Shown here: positions 45,884 to 54,544 of the stretch, one piece after another | How positions within the stretch are numbered: the first letter of the stretch is position 1 | How the letters are laid out: each line of letters opens with the position of its first letter | NCBI RefSeq assembly: GCF_014287875.1 | Contig: NZ_JACOPN010000006.1 | Location: forward strand, 157,993-221,992 | Length of the DNA stretch: 64,000 nt | Direction: 5' to 3' | Source: Flintibacter faecis | GTDB taxonomy: Bacteria; Bacillota; Clostridia; Oscillospirales; Oscillospiraceae | Translations under genes and position numbers: made by a program | The notes under the pieces: model-generated | Databases searched by the model: none | What the model was told of the DNA's origin: nothing | What the model saw: only the letters and a program-made list of their open reading frames with translations

Positions 45884-47302
45884 TCAAAACCGGATTGAAA
45901 ACAATACCCCTCTGTCTGTGTTTTTCAAGCTGTATATTATATTGTGCTGTTCTAAAATAGTTTTGACGATATAAAGTCCTAAGCCGCTACCCCCTGTTTT
46001 TCGATTGCGTGATTGCTCCATCCTATAGAAAGCATCAAATATTTTTGGAATTTCTGCTTCTGGAATATGCACACCAGTATTTTCTATCTGGAAAACTACC
46101 GATCCATTTTTAGAAAATGCGTCCATATAGATTGAACTGCCTCTCGGAGAATACAAGATGGCATTAGAAACAATATTGTTAATTGCTTTTTGTATCAGCA
46201 TTTTGTCTACGACGATTTGCAGGGCGGGAGAAATATTCTCGTTCCAGTCAATTTCCTTTTGTACAATCAGATCCTCAAATAAAGCATATTCCCGTTTCAG
46301 AAGATCAGAAAAATCCATTTTTTCTTTTCGCAGACCTACTTTAGATGATTTCATACGCGAAACCGTCAGTATTTCTTGTACCATGCTCTCCATTGTATTG
46401 ATGATTTCAAGGGAGCGCGATAGATATTTATTGCGATCCTGATAATCGCCCACATTCAAAATCATCCCCTCTGTCTGCCCCTTGATAATTGTAATAGGCG
46501 TTTTTAATTCGTGAGAAACAGCAGAGAAAAAATCAAGTTGTGCCTGTTCTAATTCTTTTTCGTGCTCTATGTCTGCCTGCAATTTTATATTTGCTGCCTG
46601 TAGATTTTCCAAAGCGGCAGATAGCTTTTTAGACATTTCATTCAAGCTATGCGCCAGGACACCAAGCTCGTCTGTCCGACTTTCTTCACACCTCCAGCTA
46701 AAGTTTAGTTCAGACATATTTTTTGATACTGCGCTCAGTCGTAATACGGGCCTTGTAACATAGCGGGAGTAAATCATTGAAGCAAGCGTAGCAATAATAA
46801 GAATAACAAAAAATAGAATGATAAAAACATTTGCCAGAGTATTCCTAAGCAGGTCAACCTCATGCGCGCTACCGGCAACTGTCAATGTATAAACAGTGTC
46901 CGATCCTGTGAAAGAGAACAGGTAGCTATGTGTTGCCCGATACGCCGCCGGATCAGTATTTTCAGTTGCTATTCCTCCATCAAGAAAACGAGGAAATTCT
47001 TTTACCCCCTGTGAGGGCAGTTCGATTGCGTTACCGTCATCGTCGGATAGTTGAAGCAATACCCCGTTATTGTTCAAAAGAAACTCATCAAAAAGCGTTC
47101 CGCTTTCCAACGGGGACATGGTTTGCAACTCCGCAATAAAAGAGGAAACCGTATTTTCCAAGCTTGCGTCAAGTGTTGTGCTATATGTTTTGGGAACGAG
47201 CCACGAAATGACGGTATATGTCAGAACACAGCAAATACTGGTCAGCAAAAAAGTGATTGCAAATATTTTTGCAAATAGACTTCCTTTAATTTTCTTTATC
47301 AA
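45884..47302 (-). CDS. sensor histidine kinase (VanS-like)
   Basis: About 472 residues if the TTG at 47302 (after GGGGTGGG) is the start; no ATG occurs near. TM1 at about 10-32, outside domain about 35-150, TM2 about 155-178, HAMP (SRYVTRPVLRLSAVSKNMSE), HisKA with FFSAVSHELKTPITIIKGQT, N box NNIVSNAILYSPRG, and GSGLGLYIVKTIL. The start overlaps the regulator's end, so the pair is coupled. Confidence 0.9.
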   Translation of the reverse strand: MIKKIKGSLFAKIFAITFLLTSICCVLTYTVISWLVPKTYSTTLDASLENTVSSFIAELQTMSPLESGTLFDEFLLNNNGVLLQLSDDDGNAIELPSQGVKEFPRFLDGGIATENTDPAAYRATHSYLFSFTGSDTVYTLTVAGSAHEVDLLRNTLANVFIILFFVILIIATLASMIYSRYVTRPVLRLSAVSKNMSELNFSWRCEESRTDELGVLAHSLNEMSKKLSAALENLQAANIKLQADIEHEKELEQAQLDFFSAVSHELKTPITIIKGQTEGMILNVGDYQDRNKYLSRSLEIINTMESMVQEILTVSRMKSSKVGLRKEKMDFSDLLKREYALFEDLIVQKEIDWNENISPALQIVVDKMLIQKAINNIVSNAILYSPRGSSIYMDAFSKNGSVVFQIENTGVHIPEAEIPKIFDAFYRMEQSRNRKTGGSGLGLYIVKTILEQHNIIYSLKNTDRGVLFSIRF

Positions 47303-47957
47303 TTTTATATCCCACCCCTCTGATTGTCTGGATGAAGTCAATCCCCAACTTTTTGCGAAGATTTTTGATGTGAGTATCTACAACCCTTTCATCGCCATAA
47401 AAGTCATATTTCCATAGCTTATCCAGCAGATTTTGCCGCGTAAGTACACGACCTTGATTTAGCAGAAGCTCCCTTAACACCTCAAATTCTCGCTGGGTAA
47501 GGTCAAAAGAAACACCGTCTACCACAGCGGTATAACTGTCCATATCCAAAACAAGATTTTTATAGGTAATCGTTTGGTGTTCCTGCTCCGGTATCATGGA
47601 ACTTCTGCGGAGAACAGCTCCGATTTTGCGAACCAATATTGGCATGGAGAATGGCTTTGTAATATAATCGTCAACCTGTAAATCTAAGCCTCGGATTTGT
47701 TCCTCCTCTCCGTTTAGGGCAGTTAGCATAATGATAGGAACCTGTGATTGCTTACGGATTAGCTCGCAGACTGTAAATCCATCAATTTTAGGCAACATTA
47801 TATCCAATAATATCAAGTCAAAATGAGCGGATGAAAACAGTGCAATAGCCTCCATGCCATCACTTGCAATCGTAATTTCATATCCGACTTCTTGCAAAAA
47901 ATTTCTTAAAAGATCTTGAATATCTAAATCGTCCTCAACAATTAAAATGTGCTGCAT
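47286..47957 (-). CDS. OmpR-family response regulator (VanR-like)
   Basis: 223 residues. Receiver domain 1-115 with acidic pocket VEDDLDIQD, phospho-acceptor in LILLDIMLPKIDG, TAL and KPF motifs. Winged-helix domain about 130-220 (TQREFEVLRELLLNQGRVLT, VDTHIKNLRKKLG). First gene of the regulator-kinase-lipoprotein group transcribed away from the XRE gene. Confidence 0.93.
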   Translation of the reverse strand: MQHILIVEDDLDIQDLLRNFLQEVGYEITIASDGMEAIALFSSAHFDLILLDIMLPKIDGFTVCELIRKQSQVPIIMLTALNGEEEQIRGLDLQVDDYITKPFSMPILVRKIGAVLRRSSMIPEQEHQTITYKNLVLDMDSYTAVVDGVSFDLTQREFEVLRELLLNQGRVLTRQNLLDKLWKYDFYGDERVVDTHIKNLRKKLGIDFIQTIRGVGYKIDKEN

Positions 47958-48138
47958 AAAACCACCTCCACTGGTATAGTAGCATAAAATTTTGTGATTC
48001 GTGTGTAGTTCCTATCTAAATTATAATTGAAGCCATCAAATCTTTCAAATTTCAGAGTATGAAACAAAATACTACCTAACCTCAAATTTCATTACATTCT
48101 CATAATCTAACGCGAAATGTAGAATGATATAGGGTGAT
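47958..48138. promoter_or_regulatory. divergent promoter region
   Basis: AT-rich 181-base gap between the response regulator (leftward) and an XRE gene (rightward). It must hold both promoters; no operator dyad could be assigned with certainty. Confidence 0.4.
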
Positions 48139-48504
48139 ATGAGAATGAACCAAGATGAAAGAAGGTTTGACTTTCACGGCCTCGGGGCGGCTCTCAAAAG
48201 AGCTAGAGAAGAAAAGGGCTGGACACAAGCCTATGTTGCGGAATTAGTAGACCGTGACTCCCGTACCATTATGAATATTGAGAACAAGGGGCAGTATCCC
48301 AGCTTCGACCTTTTTGTTAAACTCATTACTATGTTTGACGTCTCAGTTGACCAGTTTATTCATGCGGATGGAGGGGCAAGGTCAAGCTCTTGCAGAAAGC
48401 ACATTGATGTACTTCTAAACTCCATGAATGAAAAAGAGCTTGTCGTGATAGAAGCCACAGCCGAGGGCATTAAGAAAGCCAGAGAAACGGAGGTTCCAGA
48501 ATAA
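48139..48504 (+). CDS. XRE-family transcriptional regulator
   Basis: 121 residues after AGGGTGAT. HTH at about 14-68 (GAALKRAREEKGWTQAYVAE, DRDSRTIMNIENKGQYPS), then a helical C-terminus (NEKELVVIEATAEGIKKARE). One of only two plus-strand genes in the ICE backbone. It is a candidate repressor of transfer or of the adjacent two-component genes. Confidence 0.87.
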   Translation: MRMNQDERRFDFHGLGAALKRAREEKGWTQAYVAELVDRDSRTIMNIENKGQYPSFDLFVKLITMFDVSVDQFIHADGGARSSSCRKHIDVLLNSMNEKELVVIEATAEGIKKARETEVPE

Positions 48505-48587
48505 GGGCCTCTGTTTTTTTGCGCCATTTTAGGGGCTGCCGCTAAGTGGCAAGCAATGCCTCTGTGGCCACAAGTGGCACAAAGGCG

Positions 48588-48608
48588 GCTTGTTGGGGCT
48601 CGCCCCAA
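48588..48608. other. palindromic motif resembling the oriT-like sites
   Basis: Starts GCTTGTTGGGG and contains the palindrome TTGGGGC/GCCCCAA. It resembles the motifs at 8463 and 11008 and lies 65 bases beyond the relaxase gene. Confidence 0.3.
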
Positions 48609-48616
48609 ACCCGTAT

Positions 48617-48639
48617 CTTCGGGCCAACATGGCCCGAAG
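48617..48639. repeat. ICE palindrome copy 4
   Basis: CTTCGGGCCA/TGGCCCGAAG, perfect 10-bp arms, 34 bases after the relaxase stop. Confidence 0.88.
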
Positions 48640-48673
48640 TGTCAGCGTCGCTTTGCTCCTTATTTTCATAACC

Positions 48674-50089
48674 TTAACGCTCCTTTTCCTGCTTTCTTCC
48701 CGGCTCGGTGTAGCCCATCAGAGTGTCAATGTTCGCCTTGATCGTGACGATCTCCTGCATATCCCGTCGTGCCTTCTGGTATTCTCCATAGAGCTGTTTT
48801 TTCTTTGCTGTGAGCTTGCGGCCTTCCTCCTTCAGCACATCCATTTTAGGGAGCTTCGCCCCACCCAGCAGAGAGCGCATTTCCGCTTGTGCAGCCCGGT
48901 ACAGTTCAAGGTCGGCCTCATGCTCCGCAAGGAATTTCCGGCTGTACTTCGTCGCCTTATACTGCTCAAAGACTGGGCGGGTTTTGGCATACTGAACCGT
49001 TGTGGCCTTTAGCCCGGCATTGGTTTTCATGGCCTGTTCCGTCTGCTTGACCTGTTCGGAAATAACATGGAAACGGTCTGCCGCCTCGGTGGCTTTCTTC
49101 GCCAACTGCTCATAATCGGTCAGGTTATTGTCCTGTATATAGGCAAGAGCGGCGGCCATCTGCTTAATGTTAAATACCTTCGCCCAGCGTTCATATCCCG
49201 GTCCCTTACCGGCAGCCAGTTTTGCTTGAATATCCACCGCCAGACTGATTTTCCGCTCCGAGCGCCCGGGGCGTTTTTCTTTGCCCTCAATGGCGGACAG
49301 AACATCTTGCAAGTCGTAGCCGTCCCCCAGCGTGGAGGCACGCAGACGGGTGAAGCGTTCCTGTCCCTGCCCGGTCAGCCGGAAGCTGATACCGCCGCCC
49401 CGAACCGTCTTGACCTCATACCCGGCCCGCTTCATCAAATTGAGAAATTCGTCCAGATCAGCGGGGCGTTCCGCCAGCGCAGTATCAATAGCAAGGCGCA
49501 GTCGGTCCTGATAGGAAAGCGGTCCTTTCCGGTCTTTCTGCCACTCCCCATAGTTCCGATACTTGCTCTTGCTCCGGGGCTTCGGGTTCTCCACGATGGA
49601 CAGCCCGTTTTCAAGGCACAGCCTGTCAGAGAGCCGCCGAAGGGCGAAGCTGGAGCCCCAAAAATTTCGGAATTTCCGGGTGCAGTCAAGGGTGGTGGAG
49701 TTGTAATAAATGTGACAATGGATGTGCTGCTTATCGGTGTGCGTGGTAACGATAAAAGCGTGCCGCCCCTTTGTCCAGCGCATAGCCAGCTCATAGCCGA
49801 TACGGTTCGCCTCCTTCGGGGTGATCTCGCCCGGATAGAAGGATTGTCGTATCTGATAGCACAGCACATTATTTTCTTTCTTCTGTTCCCGGCCCGTCAT
49901 AGCGGCATAGCTGGCCTTTGCCAAAAGGAACTCGTCCGCCACGGTGGCCGGATCACATTCATAAGCGGAGATATACTTTCCGCTTTCTGTTTTCTCCGGG
50001 TCCTTGCCATAGTCCAGACAATCCCGGATAGCCTCAGCAATCGTTTCGCCTTCGCCCGCATGGCGCTGTAACAAAGTTGTGGTAGCCAA
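48674..50089 (-). CDS. relaxase/mobilization nuclease (MOBP type)
   Basis: 471 residues. The N-terminal nuclease domain carries TESGKYISAYECDPATVADE and the histidine triad THTDKQHIHCHIYYNS (about 120). A long helical C-terminus follows (YERWAKVFNIKQMAAALAYI ... EEGRKLTAKKKQLYGEYQKA). It nicks oriT and pilots the strand during conjugation. In many related elements it directly follows mobC; here a TM gene and the caspase gene lie between. Confidence 0.92.
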   Translation of the reverse strand: MATTTLLQRHAGEGETIAEAIRDCLDYGKDPEKTESGKYISAYECDPATVADEFLLAKASYAAMTGREQKKENNVLCYQIRQSFYPGEITPKEANRIGYELAMRWTKGRHAFIVTTHTDKQHIHCHIYYNSTTLDCTRKFRNFWGSSFALRRLSDRLCLENGLSIVENPKPRSKSKYRNYGEWQKDRKGPLSYQDRLRLAIDTALAERPADLDEFLNLMKRAGYEVKTVRGGGISFRLTGQGQERFTRLRASTLGDGYDLQDVLSAIEGKEKRPGRSERKISLAVDIQAKLAAGKGPGYERWAKVFNIKQMAAALAYIQDNNLTDYEQLAKKATEAADRFHVISEQVKQTEQAMKTNAGLKATTVQYAKTRPVFEQYKATKYSRKFLAEHEADLELYRAAQAEMRSLLGGAKLPKMDVLKEEGRKLTAKKKQLYGEYQKARRDMQEIVTIKANIDTLMGYTEPGRKQEKER

Positions 50090-50141
50090 AAATCATTCCT
50101 CCTTTCCATGAGAAAGGGGCGGCCCATTCAGACCGCCCCGA

Positions 50142-50164
50142 CTTCGGGCCAGTATGGCCCGAGG
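50142..50164. repeat. ICE palindrome copy 5
   Basis: CTTCGGGCCA...TGGCCCGAGG, four bases after the stop of the TM gene at 50169. A GGGGCGG/CCGCCCC hairpin lies beside it at about 50117-50139. Confidence 0.85.
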
Positions 50165-50168
50165 CTGC

Positions 50169-50462
50169 TTAACTTGCCAGAAACCGGTACAGAGCGGATT
50201 TGCCTCCGTCCAGCGCCCAAAGAAGGGAGCCCGCCGCCGCTTGCAGTCCATACGGCGAAAGAAGGAAGGCAAGAAACAGAAATACAATCCCGCCGATGGG
50301 GGTCGGCGTGAAAAAGAGGACGATACCGAGCACTGCCAGGATCACGGAGGCAATCGTCAGCAGGAAGGCGCAAATATCAAGCAGAAATACCAGCAGAGCC
50401 GTCAGAAGGGACAGCGCCAGAGCGAAGGGCGCAACCAATATTTTCAGCAGTATCTTCATCAT
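50169..50462 (-). CDS. small CD1845-like membrane protein
   Basis: 97 residues from the double ATG after AAAGGAGG. Hydrophobic segments (LVAPFALALSLLTALLVFLL, LTIASVILAVLGIVLFF, GGIVFLFLAFLLSPYG) suggest three TM helices. It is first in the TM-relaxase transcript, under the promoter at 50491-50519. Confidence 0.75.
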   Translation of the reverse strand: MMKILLKILVAPFALALSLLTALLVFLLDICAFLLTIASVILAVLGIVLFFTPTPIGGIVFLFLAFLLSPYGLQAAAGSLLWALDGGKSALYRFLAS

Positions 50463-50490
50463 CAAAACCTCCTTTATCTTTTCTATCTTC

Positions 50491-50550
50491 ATTTTACCAT
50501 GCCTGTCCGGGGACATAAATGTTGCGAAAGATTAGTAAATCCTGTCCCGT
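50491..50550 (-). promoter_or_regulatory. promoter and shared operator box of the relaxase operon
   Basis: Minus strand: TTTATG (50519-50514), 17 bases, TAAAAT (50496-50491) with TGG before it. The upstream box (CTAATCTTTCGCAACATT) repeats that at 43035-43066, with TGTCC on both sides. Confidence 0.65.
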
Positions 50551-50651
50551 AGGCTCAGACAAAAAAATTGAAAGTTCTGGTATTCTTGTTGCCCAACACC
50601 CAAAAATCAAATATAATTTAATCATTCAATATTCAGAATATGGAGGTAAAT

Positions 50652-52007
50652 ATGGAAAAACGAGCTATTCTATTTGGGATGTTTCATTACGCAAACAGTC
50701 GTTCGATTTCGGCAGATGAATTGCCAAGTACAGCATTTGATGTAATGATTTTAGAGAAAAAATTGAAACAGCTTCAATTCAAAACTTCCTCTTATATAGA
50801 TTTAGGGTTAAAAGATGTAGAACAAAAGATTCTCGAATTTGCAATCACTGCCCCATGTGATTCGCTAAATGTAATATATTTTTCTGGGCATGGAGGACAC
50901 AGCAAGGGAGAAAACTATTTATACCCAGTTGACTTTGGCATCAATTTGGATATGGGATTGTCGGTTGATAAGAGCGCATTAAATCTAAACAGGATATATC
51001 CTTGCTTCACAAGAAAGGTAAAACTACTAATAATTGTAGATGCATGTCGGGATAATCTTACGCCAAAATATGCAGGTGACTTTTCAGAAATGGTGGCACC
51101 TCAAAATACATATATTGCCTATGCTACACAATTTGGAGACTACTCTGGTTGTACAGCACAAATTAGCTATTTCACAGAAGCACTATGCGAAAATATCCTA
51201 ACCCCTAATATTTCAATTGACCAGTTATTTACAAATGTTCGTGCATCACTTTACTTAAAACATGGGAAACAAATATCAAACAGTGTGAATGGTCTTATGA
51301 GTTATGTAACACTAAATGAACAAGTAGAAACCGATGATGTTGGACAATTAGTTTTACAATTTGTAGATAAATATGGAGATATGTATATTGACAAATATGG
51401 TTTTTTTGCGGGAGATGATTTAGTATTTATAGATGCAGCCCAATATTGTGATATTAGTGTATTAGATGCGATTTATAAGTATTTGAAACTTGATGCTGAA
51501 CGGTGCCATGTCATCAGAGGTCTTTCGGAAAGTCATGAAAAGTTAATTGCCTTTTGGGGGATGTTAAGTCATGGGTTAAAGCAGGATGAATTCTACACAT
51601 GGCAATATCGTGGCCGTCCTATAAGGTTGGGAGAAATCCCTCCGTTGCCATTAGATATGCAAAAACCAATGCCCGATACCGGAAAAGAAATTGTAGTTGA
51701 TATAAAACTTGAGATTAGAGATGACGGAATATATATTTTAACGAACCTGCCAGATAAATATCAATTCTATGGCAAGATAAACGATAAAATTTCTGTTAGA
51801 AATATAATTGTAAAAGATGGAAGTGCCAAAATATCACTTTCTGATAATACAATAGATGTTCAATCGGTTGATTTGTATTCTGTTTTGGCCACAGTTTCAG
51901 GCGTTGATATTTCTATTGTAGGAGATAGATGTCGCAATCTTATAGGACAGTATGTAAAGTTCAATCCGATTAACGGAAATTCTATTGAATTCCATTATAA
52001 AAAATAA
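50652..52007 (+). CDS. caspase-like (C14 family) cysteine protease
   Basis: 451 residues from the ATG after GGAGGTAAAT. The caspase-hemoglobinase fold is at about 1-200: ILFGMFHYANSRSISADELP, the catalytic His in IYFSGHGGHSKGENYLYPVD, the catalytic Cys in LLIIVDACRDNL, and YATQFGDYSGC. Residues about 220-310 (DKYGDMYIDKYGFFAGDDL) and a beta-rich C-terminus about 350-450 are unassigned. No TM or signal peptide. The gene is strongly AT-rich and opposite in strand to the backbone genes on both sides, so it is recent cargo. A role in defence or cell death is inferred from known bacterial caspase systems. Confidence 0.85.
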   Translation: MEKRAILFGMFHYANSRSISADELPSTAFDVMILEKKLKQLQFKTSSYIDLGLKDVEQKILEFAITAPCDSLNVIYFSGHGGHSKGENYLYPVDFGINLDMGLSVDKSALNLNRIYPCFTRKVKLLIIVDACRDNLTPKYAGDFSEMVAPQNTYIAYATQFGDYSGCTAQISYFTEALCENILTPNISIDQLFTNVRASLYLKHGKQISNSVNGLMSYVTLNEQVETDDVGQLVLQFVDKYGDMYIDKYGFFAGDDLVFIDAAQYCDISVLDAIYKYLKLDAERCHVIRGLSESHEKLIAFWGMLSHGLKQDEFYTWQYRGRPIRLGEIPPLPLDMQKPMPDTGKEIVVDIKLEIRDDGIYILTNLPDKYQFYGKINDKISVRNIIVKDGSAKISLSDNTIDVQSVDLYSVLATVSGVDISIVGDRCRNLIGQYVKFNPINGNSIEFHYKK

Positions 52008-52041
52008 CAGAGGGGGGGCCATGCAAAGGCCCCCCTAAATA

Positions 52042-52383
52042 CTATTTTCTTATCAGCTCAGAGAGCTCCCGCAGCACCTTTGACACCTCGCCCCACAGTT
52101 TTTCATAGTCCCGCTTCAATCCGTCGATTTCCTCCGGGTACACGCCATAGGTATGTGCGTGTATGGCAACCTGATTGAGATTGTTAGAACAGCGCCGTTG
52201 CAGAGAGATCAACTCTTTTACAGGTGCAAGGTCGATGTGCAGGATATATCCATTCAGAGCCATTTTCCGCACATAAGCCCCGGCGTTGGAAATGCCCGCC
52301 TCAGCCATCCGTTCATGGATGGCTGCCAGCTCGTCCGGCGTTACCATAACGTGCAGATGGACATTCCGCTTGCGGTTCTCCAT
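52042..52383 (-). CDS. mobC: MobC relaxosome protein
   Basis: 113 residues. RHH N-terminus (RKRNVHLHVMVTPDELAAIH), SNAGAYVRKMALNGYI signature and NNLNQVAIHAH. Overlaps the end of the upstream DUF4316-like gene by three bases. The copy at 8577 is a distant relative. Confidence 0.88.
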   Translation of the reverse strand: MENRKRNVHLHVMVTPDELAAIHERMAEAGISNAGAYVRKMALNGYILHIDLAPVKELISLQRRCSNNLNQVAIHAHTYGVYPEEIDGLKRDYEKLWGEVSKVLRELSELIRK

Positions 52384-52565
52384 CAGCGTTCCAACTCCCG
52401 GCCTTTCCGGCGCTCTTTGGGCTCCTTTACCTTATCAAGCGGTTTTGCGTCCAACTCCGGGGGCGTGGGTGGGATAGGCGTGTTGTTGGGTACGCCGTCG
52501 ATCATGTTGCAGTTCTGCTCCGTGGAGAGCTCGGCGGTTTTCAGATAGTTGTCTTTTTCGTGCAT
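52383..52565 (-). CDS. DUF4316-like small ICE protein
   Basis: 60 residues; TAELSTEQNCNMIDGVPNNT and the Pro-rich PTPPELDAKPLDK are typical of the short C-terminal form of this family in Clostridia ICEs. Function unknown. Confidence 0.65.
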   Translation of the reverse strand: MHEKDNYLKTAELSTEQNCNMIDGVPNNTPIPPTPPELDAKPLDKVKEPKERRKGRELER

Positions 52566-52577
52566 GGCGATCCTCCT

Positions 52578-53168
52578 TTATCGTTCCTCATGGTTTTTAT
52601 GGCTCCGCTTCTGGCCGGGCTCCTTCGGGGGTTCCTGCCCTCTGGTTCCTTCTTTGAGCCGGGCGGTAATGGATGGGCGCACCCGGTCAGGATTGCCCGG
52701 TGCTGGTTTCAGTTCATAATCCTCTATCTGCTTTTCGGTCAGCGGCTTTGCGTAGGTCAGTTCGCCCCATGCCATCAGCCTGCCGTCTGCCACAGGACGC
52801 CGCCTGTCGTCATCGTAGTTGACGATGGAAAGAGGCTGGTTATCCGGCGGCTTCGGGTAAGTTCCTATGTCCACGGGCCGCTGGGTGGAATAATAGCGGT
52901 AAACGCCCTCCGGTCCCAGCTCGGTATGCTTGACCGCCGCATGGTAAAACTGCTGATAGTCGTCCACCCGGCGATCAAAGTCCCGCTGCGCCCACGCCTG
53001 ACTGGTTCCATAGCGGCCCCAGTAGTAATCCCGATGGCCGTTTTCCCCCTCGGTAAACTGCCAGGTCACAAAGGGGCTCGGCGCTCCCGGATTATGCCCC
53101 AGCGCAAAGCCGTGTCCGGTTTCAAAGGTGGCAGCTTTCAAAATCACATATCCTTGTACTGTCTCCAA
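52578..53168 (-). CDS. YodL/DUF4316-type ICE protein
   Basis: 196 residues from a TTG at 53168 after AAAGGAGGGATCTC; the gene reads LETVQGYVILKAATFETGHG, then FVTWQFTEGENGHRDYYWGR and YRYYSTQRPVDIGTYP. This is the conserved ICE family annotated as YodL-like. The C-terminus is basic. Function unknown. It is followed closely by the small gene at 52383. Confidence 0.75.
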   Translation of the reverse strand: METVQGYVILKAATFETGHGFALGHNPGAPSPFVTWQFTEGENGHRDYYWGRYGTSQAWAQRDFDRRVDDYQQFYHAAVKHTELGPEGVYRYYSTQRPVDIGTYPKPPDNQPLSIVNYDDDRRRPVADGRLMAWGELTYAKPLTEKQIEDYELKPAPGNPDRVRPSITARLKEGTRGQEPPKEPGQKRSHKNHEER

Positions 53169-53187
53169 GAGATCCCTCCTTTCTATG

Positions 53188-53210
53188 CCTCGGGTCAACA
53201 TGACCCGAAG
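53188..53210. repeat. ICE palindrome copy 6
   Basis: CCTCGGGTCA...TGACCCGAAG, directly upstream of the ribosome site of the gene at 52578. Confidence 0.85.
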
Positions 53211-53300
53211 TGCTGGATGTTACGAAATAAGAGGGCAGACCGGGGAGGAATGTAATAAGATATTCCCACCCCAGAAACACCCTCAAAAAAGCCCGGAATG

Positions 53301-53702
53301 TCAAGCCTTTGGAGGCGGCAAATCGTAACAGCCGCCCGGCCTTTTCTCCCGCATTTTCCTCATGCGTTCCCGGCTTTTCCGACGGTTTCCTTCGGCCTTG
53401 CAGACGTCGGAGCAGTAGGCTTGACGCCCCTCGGGCCAAAATGCCTTTCCGCAGACCGCACAGGCCCGCAGTTCCGGGGAGATTCCTTCCGTTGTCAGCG
53501 CCGCTTGAAGCTCCGGGTCAAGGGGCAGGACAGCCTCACGGAAGTAACGGCAGTACGCCCCTGTCCAGCACTTGTGCAGCATATAACAGGCACAGTCCAG
53601 AGGAAGGCACAGGCCGCTTTCCCTGTCATAGTTGGCACACATCCCCGTGACCAGAGTGCGGATTTTCTTCTTCTCGTCACGGGTCAGCTCCCGGGCGTCC
53701 AT
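53301..53702 (-). CDS. cysteine-rich VLP-type ICE protein
   Basis: 133 residues, eleven cysteines in two groups: CANYDRESGLCLPLDCACYM with CWTGAYCRYF, then ACAVCGKAFWPEGRQAYCS (zinc ribbon). This is the Cys_rich_VLP family of Clostridia ICEs. The ATG overlaps the preceding stop. Probably a metal-binding DNA or protein adaptor. Confidence 0.85.
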   Translation of the reverse strand: MDARELTRDEKKKIRTLVTGMCANYDRESGLCLPLDCACYMLHKCWTGAYCRYFREAVLPLDPELQAALTTEGISPELRACAVCGKAFWPEGRQAYCSDVCKAEGNRRKSRERMRKMREKRPGGCYDLPPPKA

Positions 53703-53894
53703 TTAAGACTTCGGGCCACGATGGCCCGAAGGGCGGGGCTCCACGATCAGCGCCCGAAACTTCTTCCGGCACTGTTTTTTCTTTCCTTTGCACTCCTTGT
53801 AGTAACGGCATCCCTTACAAGGGTTGTCATTGTCCCAGCCGGGGTGCGGTACTTCCTTCATCATTCGTTCAAAAGGGCTGCTTGTAAAATTCAT
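53703..53894 (-). CDS. small cysteine-rich ICE protein with palindrome-encoded tail
   Basis: 63 residues from the ATG after GGAGGAATGAGA. PCKGCRYYKECKGKKKQCRK looks like a metal-binding knot. The last codons (PSGHRGPKS) are encoded by palindrome copy 7, so the repeat has become part of the protein. Confidence 0.7.
   Translation of the reverse strand: MNFTSSPFERMMKEVPHPGWDNDNPCKGCRYYKECKGKKKQCRKKFRALIVEPRPSGHRGPKS
53709..53731. repeat. ICE palindrome copy 7 (inside a gene)
   Basis: CTTCGGGCCA...TGGCCCGAAG within the 3' end of the gene at 53703. Confidence 0.88.
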
Positions 53895-53896
53895 TC

Positions 53897-54544
53897 TCAT
53901 TCCTCCGTATCTTCCTCCCACGGCGGGGTATCTTCGTCCTCGGGTTCCTCTGCGATCTCCTCCAGCTCCCCGTCCTCATATTCGCAGTAATCATCTTCCA
54001 AATCCGGGGCCTCATGCTTCGGCTTGTAAATCTTGAAATAGTAACCAATTCCACCGCCGGCCAGCACCACCGCACCAATCAGGAGCAGAGAGAGAAGGGG
54101 GCTGTCCTTTTTCTCCGGCTCGGGTTCCGGTACTTCCTCCACCGGTTCAGTGGGCTTTGGCTCTGGCTCCGGGGTCACTTCTTTGGGCGGTTCCTTACCC
54201 TGTTCGGCAAGAGGCAGAAGGTCGTCTGTGGTAACGGTATTGAGGAAATAGACGTTCTCGCTGGTTTTCTGTTTGTCGATCACCAGATAAAACACGCTCT
54301 CGTCTGCGGTGGTGATGGTGTAGAACTCCTTTCCATCCTCGTCGGTGGCGTTGTCCACCACGGTTCCCGTCCCGTCCGGGGTAAAGGGGTTCTGGGTTTC
54401 CGGCTCTGCTTCGGTTTCTGCCGGGGAGGGAGCTGTCTCCGGCTGCGGCTCGCTGCTCTGTGCATAAGCCGGGACTGTAAAGATCAGGCAACACAAAAGG
54501 CTGGCAGCCATCGCCGCCAGCCTGCGGTATTTAATTTTCTTCAT
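53897..54544 (-). CDS. CD1107/DUF4366-family cell-surface ICE protein
   Basis: 215 residues from the ATG after AGGAGGACACAGCCC. Signal peptide (MAASLLCCLIFTVPAYAQS), a Glu/Pro-rich stalk, a small conserved domain (GKEFYTITTADESVFYLVID), one C-terminal TM helix (SLLLIGAVVLAGGGIGYYF) and an acidic tail. This is the CD1107 family, probably a wall-side component of the conjugation machine. Confidence 0.85.
   Translation of the reverse strand: MKKIKYRRLAAMAASLLCCLIFTVPAYAQSSEPQPETAPSPAETEAEPETQNPFTPDGTGTVVDNATDEDGKEFYTITTADESVFYLVIDKQKTSENVYFLNTVTTDDLLPLAEQGKEPPKEVTPEPEPKPTEPVEEVPEPEPEKKDSPLLSLLLIGAVVLAGGGIGYYFKIYKPKHEAPDLEDDYCEYEDGELEEIAEEPEDEDTPPWEEDTEE

Noticed and set aside
49067..50071. 334-codon plus-strand frame
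   Set aside because: Antisense to the relaxase, whose histidine triad and start are clear.
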